From Globodera rostochiensis (taxonomy: Eukaryota; Nematoda; Chromadorea; Rhabditida; Heteroderidae), in NCBI GenBank assembly GCA_018350325.1, contig JAEVLN010000005.1:4314393-4378392 (forward strand): 64,000 nt of DNA, read 5' to 3'. The position numbers and the translations under genes were made by a program. Positions 1 to 10,262 of this stretch are shown here, piece after piece. Every line of letters begins with the position of its first letter. Position 1 is the first letter of the stretch. The notes beneath the pieces were generated by a model. That model did not search any database, was not told the DNA's origin, and worked only from the letters and a program-made list of their open reading frames with translations.

Positions 1-1689
1 GGAATTCTTGGGAAACCGGAATTCTTGTAAGAATGAACCGGAATTCTTGTGGGAAAGAACCGGGATTCTTGGGAAAAGACCGGGATTCTTGGGAAACCGG
101 AATTCTTGTAAGAATGAACCGGAATTCTTGGGAAAGAACCGGAATTCTTGTGAGAATGAACCGGAATTCTTGGGAAAGAACCGGAATTCTTGTAAGAATG
201 AACCGGAATTCTTGTGGGAATGAACCGGAATTCTTGGGAAAGAACCGGAATTCTTGGGAAACCGGAATTCTTGTAAGAATGAACCGGAATTCTTGGGAAA
301 GAAACGGAATTCGTGTGAGAAAGAACCGGAATTCTTGGGAAAAACCGGAATTCTTGGGAAAGAACCGGTATTCTTGGGAAAGAACCGGAATTCTTGGGAA
401 AGAACCGGAATTCTTGGGAAAGAACCGGAATTCTTGGGAAAGAACCGGAATTCTTGGGAAAGACCAGAATTCTTGTAAGAATGAACCGGAATTCTTGTGG
501 GAAAGAACCGGAATTCTTGGGAAAGACCGGAATTCTTGTGAGAATGAACCGGAATTCTTGTAAGAAAGAACCGGAATTCTTGGGAAAGAACCGGGATTCT
601 TGGGAAAGAACCGGAATTCTTGTGAGAATGAACCGGAATTCTTGGGAAAGAACCGGAATTCTTGTGAGAATGAACCGGAATTCTTGTGAGAATGAACCGG
701 AATTCTTGGGAAAGAACCGGAATTCTTGTGGGAATGAACCGGAATTCTTGGGAAAGAACCGGGATTCTTGGGAATGAACCGGAATTCTTGGGAAAGAACC
801 GGAATTCTTGGGAAAGAACCTCTTGGGAAAGAACCGGGATTCTTGGGAAAGAACCGGAATTCTTGTGGGAAAGAACCGGAATTCTTGGAAAAAAACCGGA
901 ATCTTGTGGGAAAGAGCCGGAATTCTTGGGAAAGAACCGGAATTCTTGGGAAAGAGCCGGAATTCTTGGGAAAGAACCGGAATTCTTGGGAAAGAACCGG
1001 AATTCTTGGGAAGAACCGGGATTCTTGGGAAAGAACCGGAATTCTTGTGGGAAAGAACCGGAATTCTTGGAAAAAAACCGGAATTCTTGTGGGAAAGAAC
1101 CGGAATTCTTGGGAAAGAACCGGAATTCTTGGGAAAGAACCGGAATTCTTGTGGGAAAGAACCGGAATTCTTGGAAAAAAACCGGAATTCTTGTGGGAAA
1201 GAGCCGGAATTCTTGGGAAAGAACCGGAATTCTTGTGGGAAAGAACCGGAATTCTTGGGAAAGAACCGGAATTCTTGTGGGAAAGAACCGGAATTCTTGG
1301 GAAAGAACCGGAATTCTTGGGAAAGAACCGGAATTCTTGTGGGAAAGAACCGGAATTCTTGGAAAAAAACCGGAATTCTTGTGGGAAAGAGCCGGAATTC
1401 TTGGGAAAGAACCGGAATTCTTGGGAAAGAACCGGAATTCTTGGGAAGAACCGGGATTCTTGGGAAAGAACCGGAATTCTTGTGGGAAAGAACCGGAATT
1501 CTTGGAAAAAAACCGGAATTCTTGTGGGAAAGAACCGGAATTCTTGGGAAAGAACCGGGATTCTTGGGAAAAAACCGGAATTCTTGGGAAAGAACCGGAA
1601 TTCTTGGGAAAGAACCGGAATTCTTGGGAAAGAACCGGAAATCTTGGGAAAGAACCGGAATTCTTGGGAAAGAACCGGAATTTTTGGGG
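1..1689. repeat. Minisatellite array A, 20-22 bp unit with an EcoRI site in almost every copy
   Basis: The stretch is built from CCGGAATTCTTGGGAAAGAA (20 bp) and 22 bp variants with TTGTGGGAAAGAA or TTGTAAGAATGAA, about 80 copies, and begins before base 1. Stop codons are absent, so all three forward frames stay open for hundreds of codons; this follows from the unit and is not evidence of a gene. A higher-order pattern is visible in the second half: the block GGGATTC unit, GTGGG unit, GGAAAAAA unit, GTGGG unit recurs near 836, 1018 and 1452. Confidence 0.97.
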
Positions 1690-2332
1690 TAGGGTGGCAC
1701 GGGACCGGGACCAACCGGGACTAAATATGTACACCCCTAATGATGGGATCATCGAGCGAGAATTGCAATGGGTTCAAACCCGCTTGAGTGCAACCACTTA
1801 TTTATTGGTTTTCCCCTCTACTCAAATAGGCATCCCCTCATTTATAAGATTTTTTAAAATAAATATTCTATTATTTTTTAATTAAAAATGCGCACAAAAA
1901 AGAATATATACAAGAATTTTTGAAATAAATTCATCACGTCTTTGAATTTTTGCTTAAATTTTCTTAACAATTTTCAAAAAATTTCCCCGGCGGAGCCTGT
2001 CGGCACCGCCTGACATCCTCCACTCTTACGTAAACCAGTTTTTTCCCCGAAATTCTGAAGCAAAATGCTTAATTTTGATTAACTTTCTTAACAAAATTGA
2101 GTCAAAATTTCAAAAATTTCTCCGGCGGCGCCCATCGGCACCGCCGACCCCCACACCCCTAAAAAATGAAGCAGAATCTCAAAAAAATTTATGATGGATG
2201 AGGTAATTGAAGTTAAAGACAATGAGGAAGATATTTTTGAATTAAACAAAAAAATTTTTTGTTTTATCATTGAACATTACAAAAAAATCTCCCTTGAAAA
2301 GTCCCGGTTAGTCCCGGTCCCGTGCCACCCTA
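1690..2332. mobile_element. Non-autonomous hAT-like element with 33 bp terminal inverted repeats
   Basis: The left end at 1690-1722 begins TAGGGTGGCACGGGACC and the right end at 2300-2332 is its reverse complement with one mismatch over 33 bp. The ends fit the YARNG start of hAT elements. The flanking 8-mers (TTTTGGGG and ATTTAAAG) match only at 4 of 8 positions, so a target duplication is not clear. The interior has no transposase frame. It holds two GC hairpins (1988-2009, 2123-2150) and a tRNA B-box-like GGTTCAAACCC near 1770. It abuts the end of satellite A. Confidence 0.75.
1988..2150. repeat. Two copies of the interspersed GC hairpin motif
   Basis: 1988-2009 reads GGCGGAGCC-TGTC-GGCACCGCC-like and 2123-2150 reads GGCGGCGCC-CATC-GGCACCGCC, followed by a C-rich run and the words GAAGCAGAATC. 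Both belong to a motif seen about 15 times in the window, with arms GGCGGTGCC and GGCGCCGCC around a 4 nt loop, usually GATA. Confidence 0.8.
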
Positions 2333-2582
2333 ATTTAAAGCGCTTTTTGAATTGGTTGATTTTGAAAATTATCGAAAAACGATTACAATACTTTTGGCTA
2401 GATTTATTGCCAAATAAATAATCGGTCTAAAATTCTGAAAAAAATAAATTTATCCACTAAATTTCACATTTTTCTATTAAGCCAGTCTCAAGTTATAAAA
2501 ATTTAAAATAGTGATTTATGGCCTTTTTTTGACGAAATTTATTAAAAGTTAATGATAAAAGTTTTTTAAAGTAAGCTGAATT

Positions 2583-2664
2583 AAAATTCATATAAAAATG
2601 AAATTGATAAAACTGTCGCAAAAGAGTTTGGCAAACTGATAAAACAATTTACAATTTTTGAAGG
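2583..2664 (+). pseudogene. Fragment of the second HTH repeat of the secreted HTH family
   Basis: The bases match the region of intact copies that encodes the start of HTH repeat 2 (YKNEIDKTVAKEFG-like), followed by the ACAATTTACAATTT that normally encodes TIYNW. No signal peptide, first repeat or second exon lies next to it. It is a stranded relic in plus orientation. Confidence 0.7.
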
Positions 2665-2846
2665 CTTTTAACTCGTTCTCCAGCAGGGCTGTGTCGAAAG
2701 TAAAAAAAAGTCTTAATCGAAAATCAAAACTGGAAAGTTCAAAATCGAAAGGAAAAAAACGTCGAAAATCGAACAAAATCGAACAATTTTAAAGGATGAA
2801 TTTTTTGTTTCAGCGGCTTTCATAAGCCTATTTTAAGCTTTTGTGC

Positions 2847-2890
2847 GGGGGGGGGGGGGGGGGATCGGCGGTGCCGATAAGCGCCGCCGC
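2847..2890. repeat. G17 homopolymer followed by the GC hairpin motif
   Basis: Seventeen G residues (2847-2863) are followed directly by a hairpin with arms GGCGGTGCC and GCGCCGCC around GATAA. The pairing of a G or C run with this hairpin recurs at 6.3, 11.3, 34.4 and 51.1 kb. Confidence 0.8.
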
Positions 2891-3055
2891 GAGAATTTTG
2901 GGATTTTTATTAAGAAATTTAACAACCAAAATTTCCGCAGAGCATTTTTCTTCGTAATTTCAGAAAAAACGTTAATGGGGGATAGAATGTAAAGGCCAAA
3001 GGAAGGTAAAAAAAAAAATGCTTGCACTCAAGCAGGTTCGTCATAAACCCTTCAT

Positions 3056-3401
3056 TCAAATGCTCCGCGAATTTGAGTTCCCAATTTCCTGAATTAAATT
3101 TTGTCAAAAAGTTCGCGAGACCACCGTCATGTTCTCGATTAAAATTGAGAAGAAGAGGATTCTGATCAGTTGAATTGGATTCAATTTGTCCAATTTGGGT
3201 GTTCTGTCGGTCGATTTGGTGATGGACATTTTGTCCAAAGTTTGTTGGAGCCGGCATTTTCAAATCTTCGGCTTCACCTTTGTCCCAACAGCCTTCTCCG
3301 AATATTTCATCAAATGTTTTGAGTTCCAATTTTACGGATTCGGCTTTGTCCAGTGAAAGTTGCAAATAATGACACCAAAATTAAAATAAAAATACTTCCA
3401 T
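3056..3401 (-). pseudogene. Internally deleted copy of the secreted HTH family
   Basis: The start ATG (3399-3401) and signal-peptide segment are present but carry a frame-breaking change after MEVFLF. The SVKLELKTFDEIFGEG block, the HHQIDRQNTQIGQIE tract and the last bases of exon 2 (NSNSG-type tail, stop near 3056) remain. Both HTH repeats of exon 1 and the intron are missing. It is not translatable as a family protein. Confidence 0.85.
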
Positions 3402-3478
3402 TTTTTTTGGGCAGAAATATCCTCTGAAATTAATAAATATTATTTAGCTTTGAAAATTCGATAAAATTAATAAATGAC

Positions 3479-3590
3479 AGCCCACAATTGAAATGTGGCA
3501 TTCATATAAATCATATTATAATATTGCTTAAAGCTTTTGAACCGGGACCAAATCATTATTCCTGACATCTCACAAAATCAGGATTAAACT
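3479..3590 (-). promoter_or_regulatory. Conserved upstream block of the HTH family (copy at 3.5 kb)
   Basis: Read on the minus strand, it carries ATATGATTTATATGAATG, then a slightly degraded inverted repeat (GCCAC...GTGGGC), then CTGTCATTTATTA, about 80 bp from the dead start codon. A module with GGGACCAAATCATTATTCC lies just outside it. The same order is found upstream of intact copies, so the block was duplicated with the gene. Confidence 0.6.
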
Positions 3591-4434
3591 GAAGAATGTG
3601 TGAATTTATTTAATTTTATTAAAAATAATAATTTACATCGTCAAGGATAACAAAAAAATTCTGAAACTTTTTAGGCCATAGTCATGAGGCTTAACTCTGA
3701 CAATTCGACATAGTTATGCCATCTTTTACTCCAAATTTTGAATTCCAATCCTGCAACAGAATCCGCAAATTTGATTTTGCCGGTCTCTAGTCTCGGGCTC
3801 AAGTCCCGGGTTTTTTGGGTCTTGGGCTCTTTTAGAGCTACATACAATGGTAAAAAATTGTACCAAAAAAATTTTTTATTGGAATTCGGGTTCAGGTTTG
3901 GGTGACCCGAAATTTCGGGTATTTTGGGGTTTCGAGTTTCGGGTTCGGGAAAAATTTTGTTTCGGGTTTCGGTTCAAGCCGAGTTTCGCCCAGCCCTGGT
4001 CGAGACGATTCAGAGTAAAGACCGGTCTTGAGCTTCGAGCGAGACTCGAGACGAGATTCTCGAAAAAATCTCGGATCTCGAACGTATGCGGTTGTAAACA
4101 CAGTTTTTGAGATGTCATTTGTAAGAAATGTCTATAAATAACATAAATGTTACATCGCGATGTTGTCCGTTCCGTATTCCGGGTTCCGTATTTTGCAAAA
4201 AATACGGAATAAATAGTTTTGTTTATTTTAATTACTGCTTTCTTGTTCTGATCTTTAGTTACAAAATTCAATTGCCGTCCGGCTCACCTTTCTTCCATAA
4301 AAGGTGCAATTGCACAACAACGTCCGTCAGATTCCTTTAAATTGGGATGTGGACCAATTAGGAACCAGAAGACATAAATTTATTTGGCCATTTCTACCGC
4401 CAGCGTAACTATTTAACAGTTTATGAAAATGAAA
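3591..4434. other. Intergenic; word-type low-complexity patch, no gene seen
   Basis: 3780-4100 consists of TCGGG/TTCGGG and TCGAGAC words, with a CCGGTCTCTAG near 3783 that resembles a hAT-type right end. Short open frames here are readings of these words. The rest is AT-rich with no recognisable feature. Confidence 0.5.
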
Positions 4435-4517
4435 AATGAGCAGCGTTGCTGCGGACACAGCCGAAAATAAAAGAAATTGTTAACAGATTTATGGGTTTTT
4501 TCACATTGACTCTTCAT

Positions 4518-5556
4518 TCAAATGCTCCCCGAATTTGAGTTCCCAATTTCCTGAACATTTGCCGCGGCATTCACTTCCACAGAATTGACAGAATTTGGAT
4601 GGAATTGATGTCGTTTAAATTTCCTTTTCCACCTAAACAAAGTGTCTCTTCGAATTTTAAACATTTTGGCAATTTTCTCATTAGTAATTTTAGGATCTTT
4701 GTCTTTAATTTCATAATAACGTTTCATCAATTCCTTTTGTTCGTTATGGTTATGTTGTGGTTCTGTTAAAGAATTTAAATAAATATAAATAAATAATAAA
4801 ATCAAAATACTCACTGGTTTGACCAACTTCACGTTTCCAATTGCTAATTGTTGCAAAACTGAGGCCCAACTTTTTCGCGATAGTTTTATCAATTTCGTGA
4901 TTATAAGAGTTTTTGAATCCGTCCCGCTTTAACTCGGCTTTCATTTGATCAAATTTCTCTACCAAATTTTTTCGCTCATTCTTTTCATATAACACTTTTT
5001 GACTTAGGCCAAATTCTTTTTTCCATTTATATATTTTTTTGCGATTGACTTTTAAATGTTTAGCAATTTTATTCTCAATTTGAACCCTTTCTTTGTAAGG
5101 AAATTTGCCATTTTGCTTAAATTCGTCTTTTATTGCGACGAATTTGTCGATAATTTTACGTTTTCGCTCATCTTCAGCGTTTGAAGTAATTTTGTTCTGT
5201 TTTTCCCCATTTTTGGCATTCTCAGAGTGATCAAACTCTGTGAGAGGAGGATTCTGATCAGTTGAATTGGGTTCAATTTGTCCAGAGTGTTCAGACTCTG
5301 TGAGAGGAGGATTCTGATCAGTTGAATTGGGTTCAATTTGTCCAATTTGGGTGTTCTGTCGGTCGATTTGGTGATGGACATTTTGTCCAAAGTTTGTTGG
5401 CGCCGGCGTTTTCAAATCTTCGGCTTCACCTTTGTCCAACCAGCCTTCTCCGAATATTTCATCAAATGTTTTGAGTTCCAATTTAACGGATTTGGCTTTG
5501 TCCAGTGAATTTGTTGTGAAGAATGCCGCCAAAAGTAAAATCCAAAATCCTTTCAT
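4518..5556 (-). CDS. Secreted triple-HTH protein, intact copy (328 aa)
   Basis: Family reference copy. Exon 1 is 5556-4815, intron 4814-4763 (GTGAGT...TTTAACAG, 52 bp, phase 1), exon 2 4762-4518. The exons sum to 987 nt, a whole number of codons. I start at MKGFWILL, not the upstream in-frame ATG, because all paralogues align from here. Domains: signal peptide (1-17); conserved acidic block with FDEIFGEGW (30-48); hydrophilic QIEPNSTDQ tract with two repeats (70-110); HTH-like repeat 1 (about 130-183, ending IYKWKKEFG); HTH-like repeat 2 (about 193-244, ISNWKREVG); HTH-like repeat 3 in exon 2 (TLFRWKRKFK); polar tail ending NSNSGSI. The pattern IAKxLxVxxxxIYxWKK resembles homeodomain-like or transposase HTHs. 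I do not recognise a named family. Secretion plus a DNA-binding-like fold is an odd pairing; an exported effector is one possibility. Asn-Ser-Thr in each repeat is an N-glycosylation sequon. Confidence 0.82.
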
Positions 5557-5769
5557 TTTATTGACAAAACTTCTGAATAAATTATGATTTATATGAAATT
5601 CCAATTAATATTATAATTTAAACGAAAATTTGATTATGCAAAAATTTGCCAATTATTTTTGTGTAAAAAATTCTCTTAAATTTTAAAAAATAATAAAATA
5701 TTCAAATTTTTAAATATTAATAAATTTTATTTAGCTTTTATAAAAAAATGATTGAAAGTAATAAATGAC

Positions 5770-5810
5770 AGCCCATAATGAAATGGGCATTTATTTATAT
5801 AATTCATATT
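5770..5810 (-). promoter_or_regulatory. Inverted-repeat promoter block of the 5.5 kb HTH gene
   Basis: On the gene strand it reads AAATGCCCATTTCATTATGGGCTG, with arms GCCCAT and ATGGGC, about 215 bp upstream of the ATG. A TATATAAATAAA stretch sits on its distal side. Confidence 0.55.
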
Positions 5811-5896
5811 AATTTCTCTTACCCGAATCAATATTCCTTGTAAATATTTTTCCTATAAGAAATCGCCATTTTATAAAAATGGCGATCGATTATGAA

Positions 5897-6252
5897 TAGG
5901 GCTGGGATTTTTAGTCCCTAAAAACTCAAAAATAGTCAGTCAAATAATCCCTTAAAAAGGCCAAAATAGTCACTAAAAAAGGTCAAATAGTTCCTCTAAA
6001 AGTGCCACGTTTTAGGGATGTAAATTGGTCAAATTTTTTTGAGATATTTATTAATAAAATTCATTTTTGTGATAACAATTTTTGTTGTGTCCAAACACGG
6101 GTTAGGATTTTCCGAATCGGGGAGGTCGGGGTTGTCCCTGTCGAGGGACGGGGACGACCCTATTTTGAAAATGGGGAGAAACTCTAGTGAAAAAATTATA
6201 TACTTTTTTGCGACTTCTGTTTTCTTATTTTGGGGCTGGGGGAGCAACCCTA
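5897..6252. mobile_element. Possible hAT-like element with self-complementary AGTCCCTA words
   Basis: The left end starts TAGGGCTGGGATTTTTAG and the right end finishes GAGCAACCCTA. Flanking 8-mers ATTATGAA and GTTAAAAA match at 5 of 8 positions. The same left end occurs at 62.15 kb, also just outside an HTH gene promoter. The interior is low-complexity and has no transposase frame. Confidence 0.4.
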
Positions 6253-6303
6253 GTTAAAAATTAAATAATTTTTTAGAAAATTCTGCTTTACTTCAGGGGG
6301 AAG

Positions 6304-6329
6304 TCGGCGGTGCCGATAGGCCCCGCCGA
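6304..6329. repeat. GC hairpin motif
   Basis: Arms GGCGGTGCC and GGCCCCGCC around GATA, preceded by CAGGGGGAAG and a GAATTCTGCTTTA-like stretch (TTCTGCTTTACTT). It is inserted at the truncated end of the HTH pseudogene that follows. Confidence 0.8.
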
Positions 6330-6345
6330 GAAATTTGGGAATTTT

Positions 6346-6737
6346 TTTTCTCTACCAAATGTTTTCGCTCATTTTTTTCTTTTCCGAAGTTATGCATTTT
6401 TTGACTTAGGCCAAATTCTTTTTTCCATTTATATATTTTTTGACGACTGACTCTTAAATTTTTAGCAATTTTCTGCTCAGTGATCAGACTCTGTGAGAGG
6501 AGGATTCTGATCAGTTGAATTGGGTTCAATTTATCCAAGCTGATCAGTTGAATTGGGTTCAATTTGTCCAAGCTGATCAGTTGAATTGGGTTCAATTTGT
6601 CCAAGCTGATCAGTTGAATTGGGTTCAATTTGTCCAAGCTGATCAGTTGAATTGGGTTCAATTTGTCCAAGCTGATCAGTTGAATTGGGTTCAATTTGTC
6701 CAAGCTGGGTGTTCTGCCGGTCGAGTTCACATTTCAA
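6346..6737 (-). pseudogene. HTH-family pseudogene with a six-unit repeat tract
   Basis: Only DRQNTQ, the QLGQIEPNSTD tract and part of HTH repeat 1 (KNLRVSRQKIYKWKKEFG) survive. The signal peptide is gone and the 5' end joins unrelated sequence. In the family frame, a CAA-to-TAA change creates a stop in the last repeat (6531-6533). HTH repeat 2 ends abruptly at the GC hairpin element. The repeat tract nonetheless remains homogeneous. Confidence 0.85.
6508..6712. repeat. 33 bp coding minisatellite, about six units
   Basis: The unit AAGCTGATCAGTTGAATTGG... is 33 bp, an exact multiple of three, and encodes QLGQIEPNSTD on the minus strand. Five units are essentially identical. The same unit varies from one to five copies in the intact genes. 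Confidence 0.95.
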
Positions 6738-8524
6738 TTTGTGTCGGGTGCTCGGTACATTCGACAGTTTGTCGATTTTTGGTTTAATCGAAATTTTGTT
6801 TAAAAAGTCTTACAGTTTTAGAGTAAATTAATCAGCAATGGGCGTATGGACCGAATCTAGGCTAGTACGAATACTGAAACGGGCAATAACTGACTTTCTA
6901 ACTTAACCAATTCAGACTTTCTAAAACCCATTTTGAAAGTGATTTGTTCGTTTGGGTGCAACTGCCCTGATCGGGCTGACTTGGTTATCAGAACCGAATT
7001 CTTTTTGCCCAAAAATGTATTATGTGTATCGCATGTTATATCATCTACGGCACATGATTCCATTAGAGCAGGCCGGGATCGGAATTTTTGGCAAAAACCG
7101 GGACCGGGATTGTAAAAGCCGGGATCGGGATCGGGACCAGCATTTCGAACCTGGTCCGAGATCGGGATCAGGTCCAAAAACCGGGATAATCCTGCCCGAT
7201 CCCAACCGGGATCCCGATCCCGGCTTACTCTACTTTCCGTATGACAAATTATGCGCGCGTTTCAATTAAAAGTGTCTCATAAATAGGAATGACACGTCCT
7301 CTAACAGAAATCATATGCGCGGCGTGTATCCTCCCGAAGCGGTGATTTTTAGAAATAATTGAAATTTTTTTTTCAAAATGTTAAATACACGATTCTAGGG
7401 GTTTGGGGCTAGATCCGAATCTGACTTCATTTCGATCAATTTCAAACCCCTGAGCCAAAATCGATCAATTTTTCAAAAAATCAATTAGTGTTTATGGGAG
7501 GGGGAGAGGGCTTTCTGGACCCTAGAATCCGAATTTGACATCCTTTTCGATCAATTTTCGAATCCCGGACGGAATACAAACCCTTTTTCAAAAATCAATT
7601 TTGGCCTCAAAATCATTTATTAAAAAGATAAAAATTACAATGAAAAATAAGTAATGCTCAAATTCATACTTTTCAATGAAGAGGCCAAATGTGGGTAGAC
7701 GAAGCTCATAAAAACTCGTATAAACTTATATAAAAGAGCTGGAATGAGAATTTAGAATTATTATTTTTTTAACATAAATTCAGTGAATTTTTTAATAATC
7801 ATATCTATGCTTAAAACTTGGAGATAAAAATCGCGGTCTCTGATCAGCTGACAGACTACAAGTTGAGCATTCGGCTTGCTTGACATTTTGTCTTTAATAG
7901 TTGCAGGCAGCTGTAAAAAGGTTCAATTATTTAAAAAATAATCGATACCTAATGTCTCATTAATTATTGAAGGAATGGAAATTTTTTTGACAAAAGTTTC
8001 TGACAGCCGATATAAAGTGGCACATAAATGCTGGCAGCGCACATTTTTGGAGTTTTTCACTTTTTTGGCCATAACTTTTTTTCGTAATTATCAGATCGCT
8101 TAGTTTCTGCTTATCATCGAGAGCTTTCATTTGGTATTATGTCGACCTAATCGGTTTAGGGTAAATAAAGTTACAACACTTTCGACCTTCGGACCGGATG
8201 CGTATTATACAACACAAACCGTTCATTTTTGCTCTATTTGTGAGCCAGGGGTTCGAGCCCGGTAGACTGCAAGGATGAATTTTACCGATTTTCGATAAAA
8301 CAGTTATGGATGATTAAAAAAGATAGTTTTAAAATTTTTAAAAATATTTAAAACCACCTTTACTTTTTTGCCTCCCTTTTCAATGTCCCAATTTGGTAAA
8401 AGTCAAGAATACTACCTCCTGAGGGTTTGGGTCATTATATATACCATTCGATTCCTCTCGTCGAGAGAAATCGAACGGCATAATTTTTTGCTCCGGAAAC
8501 CACTATGAAGAAAGTTATGACCCC
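6738..8524. other. Intergenic, one small transposon, no gene seen
   Basis: Apart from the element at 7064-7232 the region is AT-rich with short runs of similar sentences (GATCAATTTTCAAA, TCCGAATTTGACATC). 8230-8270 has a tRNA B-box-like GGGGTTCGAGCCCGG. 8435-8480 has ATATACCATTCGATTCC, matching the ends of the fold-back element at 59.6 kb. The stretch with ATCGAGAGCTTTCATTTGG near 8118 recurs at 17.16 kb. Confidence 0.5.
7064..7232. mobile_element. Short hAT-like element made of CCGGGATCGGGA words
   Basis: Ends TAGAGCAGGCCGGGATCGG and, reversed, TAGAGTAAGCCGGGATCGGG. The 169 bp interior is a string of near-palindromic GGGATCGGGACC words. Flanking 8-mers GATTCCAT and CTTTCCGT agree at 5 of 8 positions. 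Confidence 0.65.
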
Positions 8525-8633
8525 TCAAAAAGTTTATGAAAATAAAAAATGCGCAGCGTTCTAGTGCGAATACTGCCGAAGAAACAGAAAGAAATCGTTA
8601 ACAGTTTTGTGTTTTCAATTATTTACTATTCAT
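8525..8633 (+). pseudogene. Remnant of a convergent partner gene in the 3' flank of the HTH gene
   Basis: The bases align with 15490-15560, where they read ENWKMKNESVCYEPAEEIERNR on the plus strand. Here the frame is broken. A stretch with this homology follows exon 2 of several HTH copies (4.45, 14.9, 15.5 and 23.0 kb). Confidence 0.45.
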
Positions 8634-9594
8634 TCAAATACTCTCTGAATTCGAATTTTCAATTTCCTGAATATTTGCCGCGGCATTCTCTTCCACAGAA
8701 TGGCCATCGACAGAATTTGGATGGAATTGCCCTCGTTTAAATTGCTTTTTCCATTTATACAAAGTGACTCGGCTGATGTTCAGGCTTTTGGCAATGTCCC
8801 CGTCACTAATTTTAGGAGTTTTGTCCTTAATTTCATAATAAAGTTTCATCAATTCCTTTTGTTCGCTGTTGCTGTGTTTATGTTGTGGTGCTGTAAAATA
8901 ATTTTAAATAAATAATAAAATTGGACTCGAAATACTTACCGATTTGGCCAAGATCACTTTTCCACTTGTAAATTGTTCCAAAACTGAGGCCCAACTCTTT
9001 TGCGACAGTTTTATCAATTTGATTGGGATAAGAGTTTTTAAGCCCGGCCCGCTTTAACTCGGCTTTTCTCTGATCAAATTTCTCTATTAAATGTTTTCGC
9101 TCATTTTTTTCTTTTCCGAAGTTATGCCTTTTTTGACTTAGGCCAAATTCTTTTTTCCATTTATATATTTTTGGGCGATTTACTTTTAAATGTTTAGCAA
9201 TTTTCTGTTCAATTTGATGCCATTCTTTTGTTGAATATTTTCCTTTTTGCTTAAATTTGTCTTTTATTGCGAGGAATTTGGCAACAATTTCACGTTTTTG
9301 CTCATCTTGAGCATTATCAAAGTGATCAGATTCTGTGAGAGGAGGATTCTGATCAGTTGAATTGGGTTCAATTTGTCCAATTTGGGTGTTCTGCCGGTCG
9401 ATTTGGTGATGGACATTTTGTCCAAAGTTTGTTGGCGCCGGCGTTTTCAAATCTTCGGCGGCTTCATCTTTGTCCCACCAGCCTTCTCCGAATATTTCAT
9501 CAAATGTTTTGAGTTCCAATTTTACGGATTCGGCTTTGTCCAGTGAATTTGTTGCAAAAAAAGCCACCAAAATTAAAACCCAAAATTCTTCCAT
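8634..9594 (-). CDS. Secreted triple-HTH protein, intact copy (303 aa)
   Basis: Exon 1 9594-8940, intron 8939-8891 (49 bp, GTAAGT...TTTTACAG, phase 1), exon 2 8890-8634; the total of 912 nt is in frame. It starts MEEFWVLILVAFFATNS (signal peptide). The acidic block reads GWWDKDEAAEDLK with one extra residue. It has a single QIGQIEPNSTDQ unit, an otherwise complete set of three HTH-like repeats (IYKWKKEFG, IYKWKSDLG, LYKWKKQFK) and the NSNSESI tail. Nothing interrupts it. Compared with the 4.5 kb copy it lacks one EPNSTDQ unit and the NEKQNKITS linker. Confidence 0.82.
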
Positions 9595-9871
9595 TTTATT
9601 TGGGTAAAAAACTTCTGAATTAGGGACATTTATAGAAATTCCAATAATATAATTGAATGGAAAATCTGTTTTTGTTTTTTAGTTTCGATTGTTTACAGCG
9701 CTAGCACAGGTTTTATTTATGTGGTTTTTGATCCAAATTCGATATGAAAAAATTTGTCAATTAAAAATTTCTCTCAAATTTCTTAAATTTTAAAAATAAT
9801 AAAATATTCAATTTTTACAATATAATAAATATTATTATGCTTTAATAAAAAAATGATTGAAAGTAATAAAT

Positions 9872-10010
9872 AGCCCATTGAAATGGGCATTCATATAAAT
9901 CATATTCTTTAATAATTATCCCACTCGTAATCAATAATATTCCCTGACATCTCATAAATATATTTTTTAAACCGGGACCAAATCAATATTCCCTGACATC
10001 TCATAAATAT
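9872..10010 (-). promoter_or_regulatory. Promoter block plus two copies of the GGGACCAAATC module
   Basis: 9872-9908 has the inverted repeat AGCCCATTGAAATGGGCA followed by TTCATATAAATCATATTC. 9940-10010 carries CTGACATCTCATAAATAT twice, separated by AAACCGGGACCAAATCAATA. It lies 280-420 bp upstream of the 9594 ATG. Confidence 0.55.
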
Positions 10011-10020
10011 GTTTCCTAAG

Positions 10021-10240
10021 TCGGTAGTTCAGTTGGTTAGAACTAGAGTTGGTCGGGACCGGGATTTTTGAGAGAAACCGGGATCGGGATTGAGAAAATT
10101 AAAAACACGGGATTTTTAAGCAGGAAATTCAGTCCCAAAATTGGCAACTTCAGTACCAGTCCTGGTCCCGACCAACTCTACTTAGAGCACTGGCCCGGTC
10201 AATCAGAGACGGGCCGGTTCCGGAGGCAAAAGATCACCTA
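10021..10240 (+). pseudogene. tRNA-like sequence split by a hAT-like insertion
   Basis: GTCGGTAGTTCAGTTGGTTAG at 10020-10040 is a tRNA 5' half (A-box-like). It resumes after the insertion as TTAGAGCACTGGCCCGG. The 3' half is poor, so a pseudogene or tRNA-derived repeat is more likely than a working tRNA. The opening TGTCGGTAGTTCAGT is repeated at 10408. Confidence 0.5.
10044..10180. mobile_element. 137 bp hAT-like element inside a tRNA-like sequence
   Basis: Terminal inverted repeats are TAGAGTTGGTCGGGACCGGGA and, reversed from the right, TAGAGTTGGTCGGGACCAGGA. The flanking 8-mers are GTTAGAAC and CTTAGAGC (6 of 8), which is the tRNA D-arm sequence TTAGAGC duplicated. The interior is made of CCGGGATCGGGA words. 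Confidence 0.75.
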
Positions 10241-10262
10241 TAAAGAAGAAGACAAATAAAAC

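Noticed and set aside
33..1885. Long overlapping open frames of 127-399 codons (NRNSWERTGILGKEPEF type)
   Set aside because: They occur in all three forward frames and are direct translations of the 20-22 bp minisatellite.
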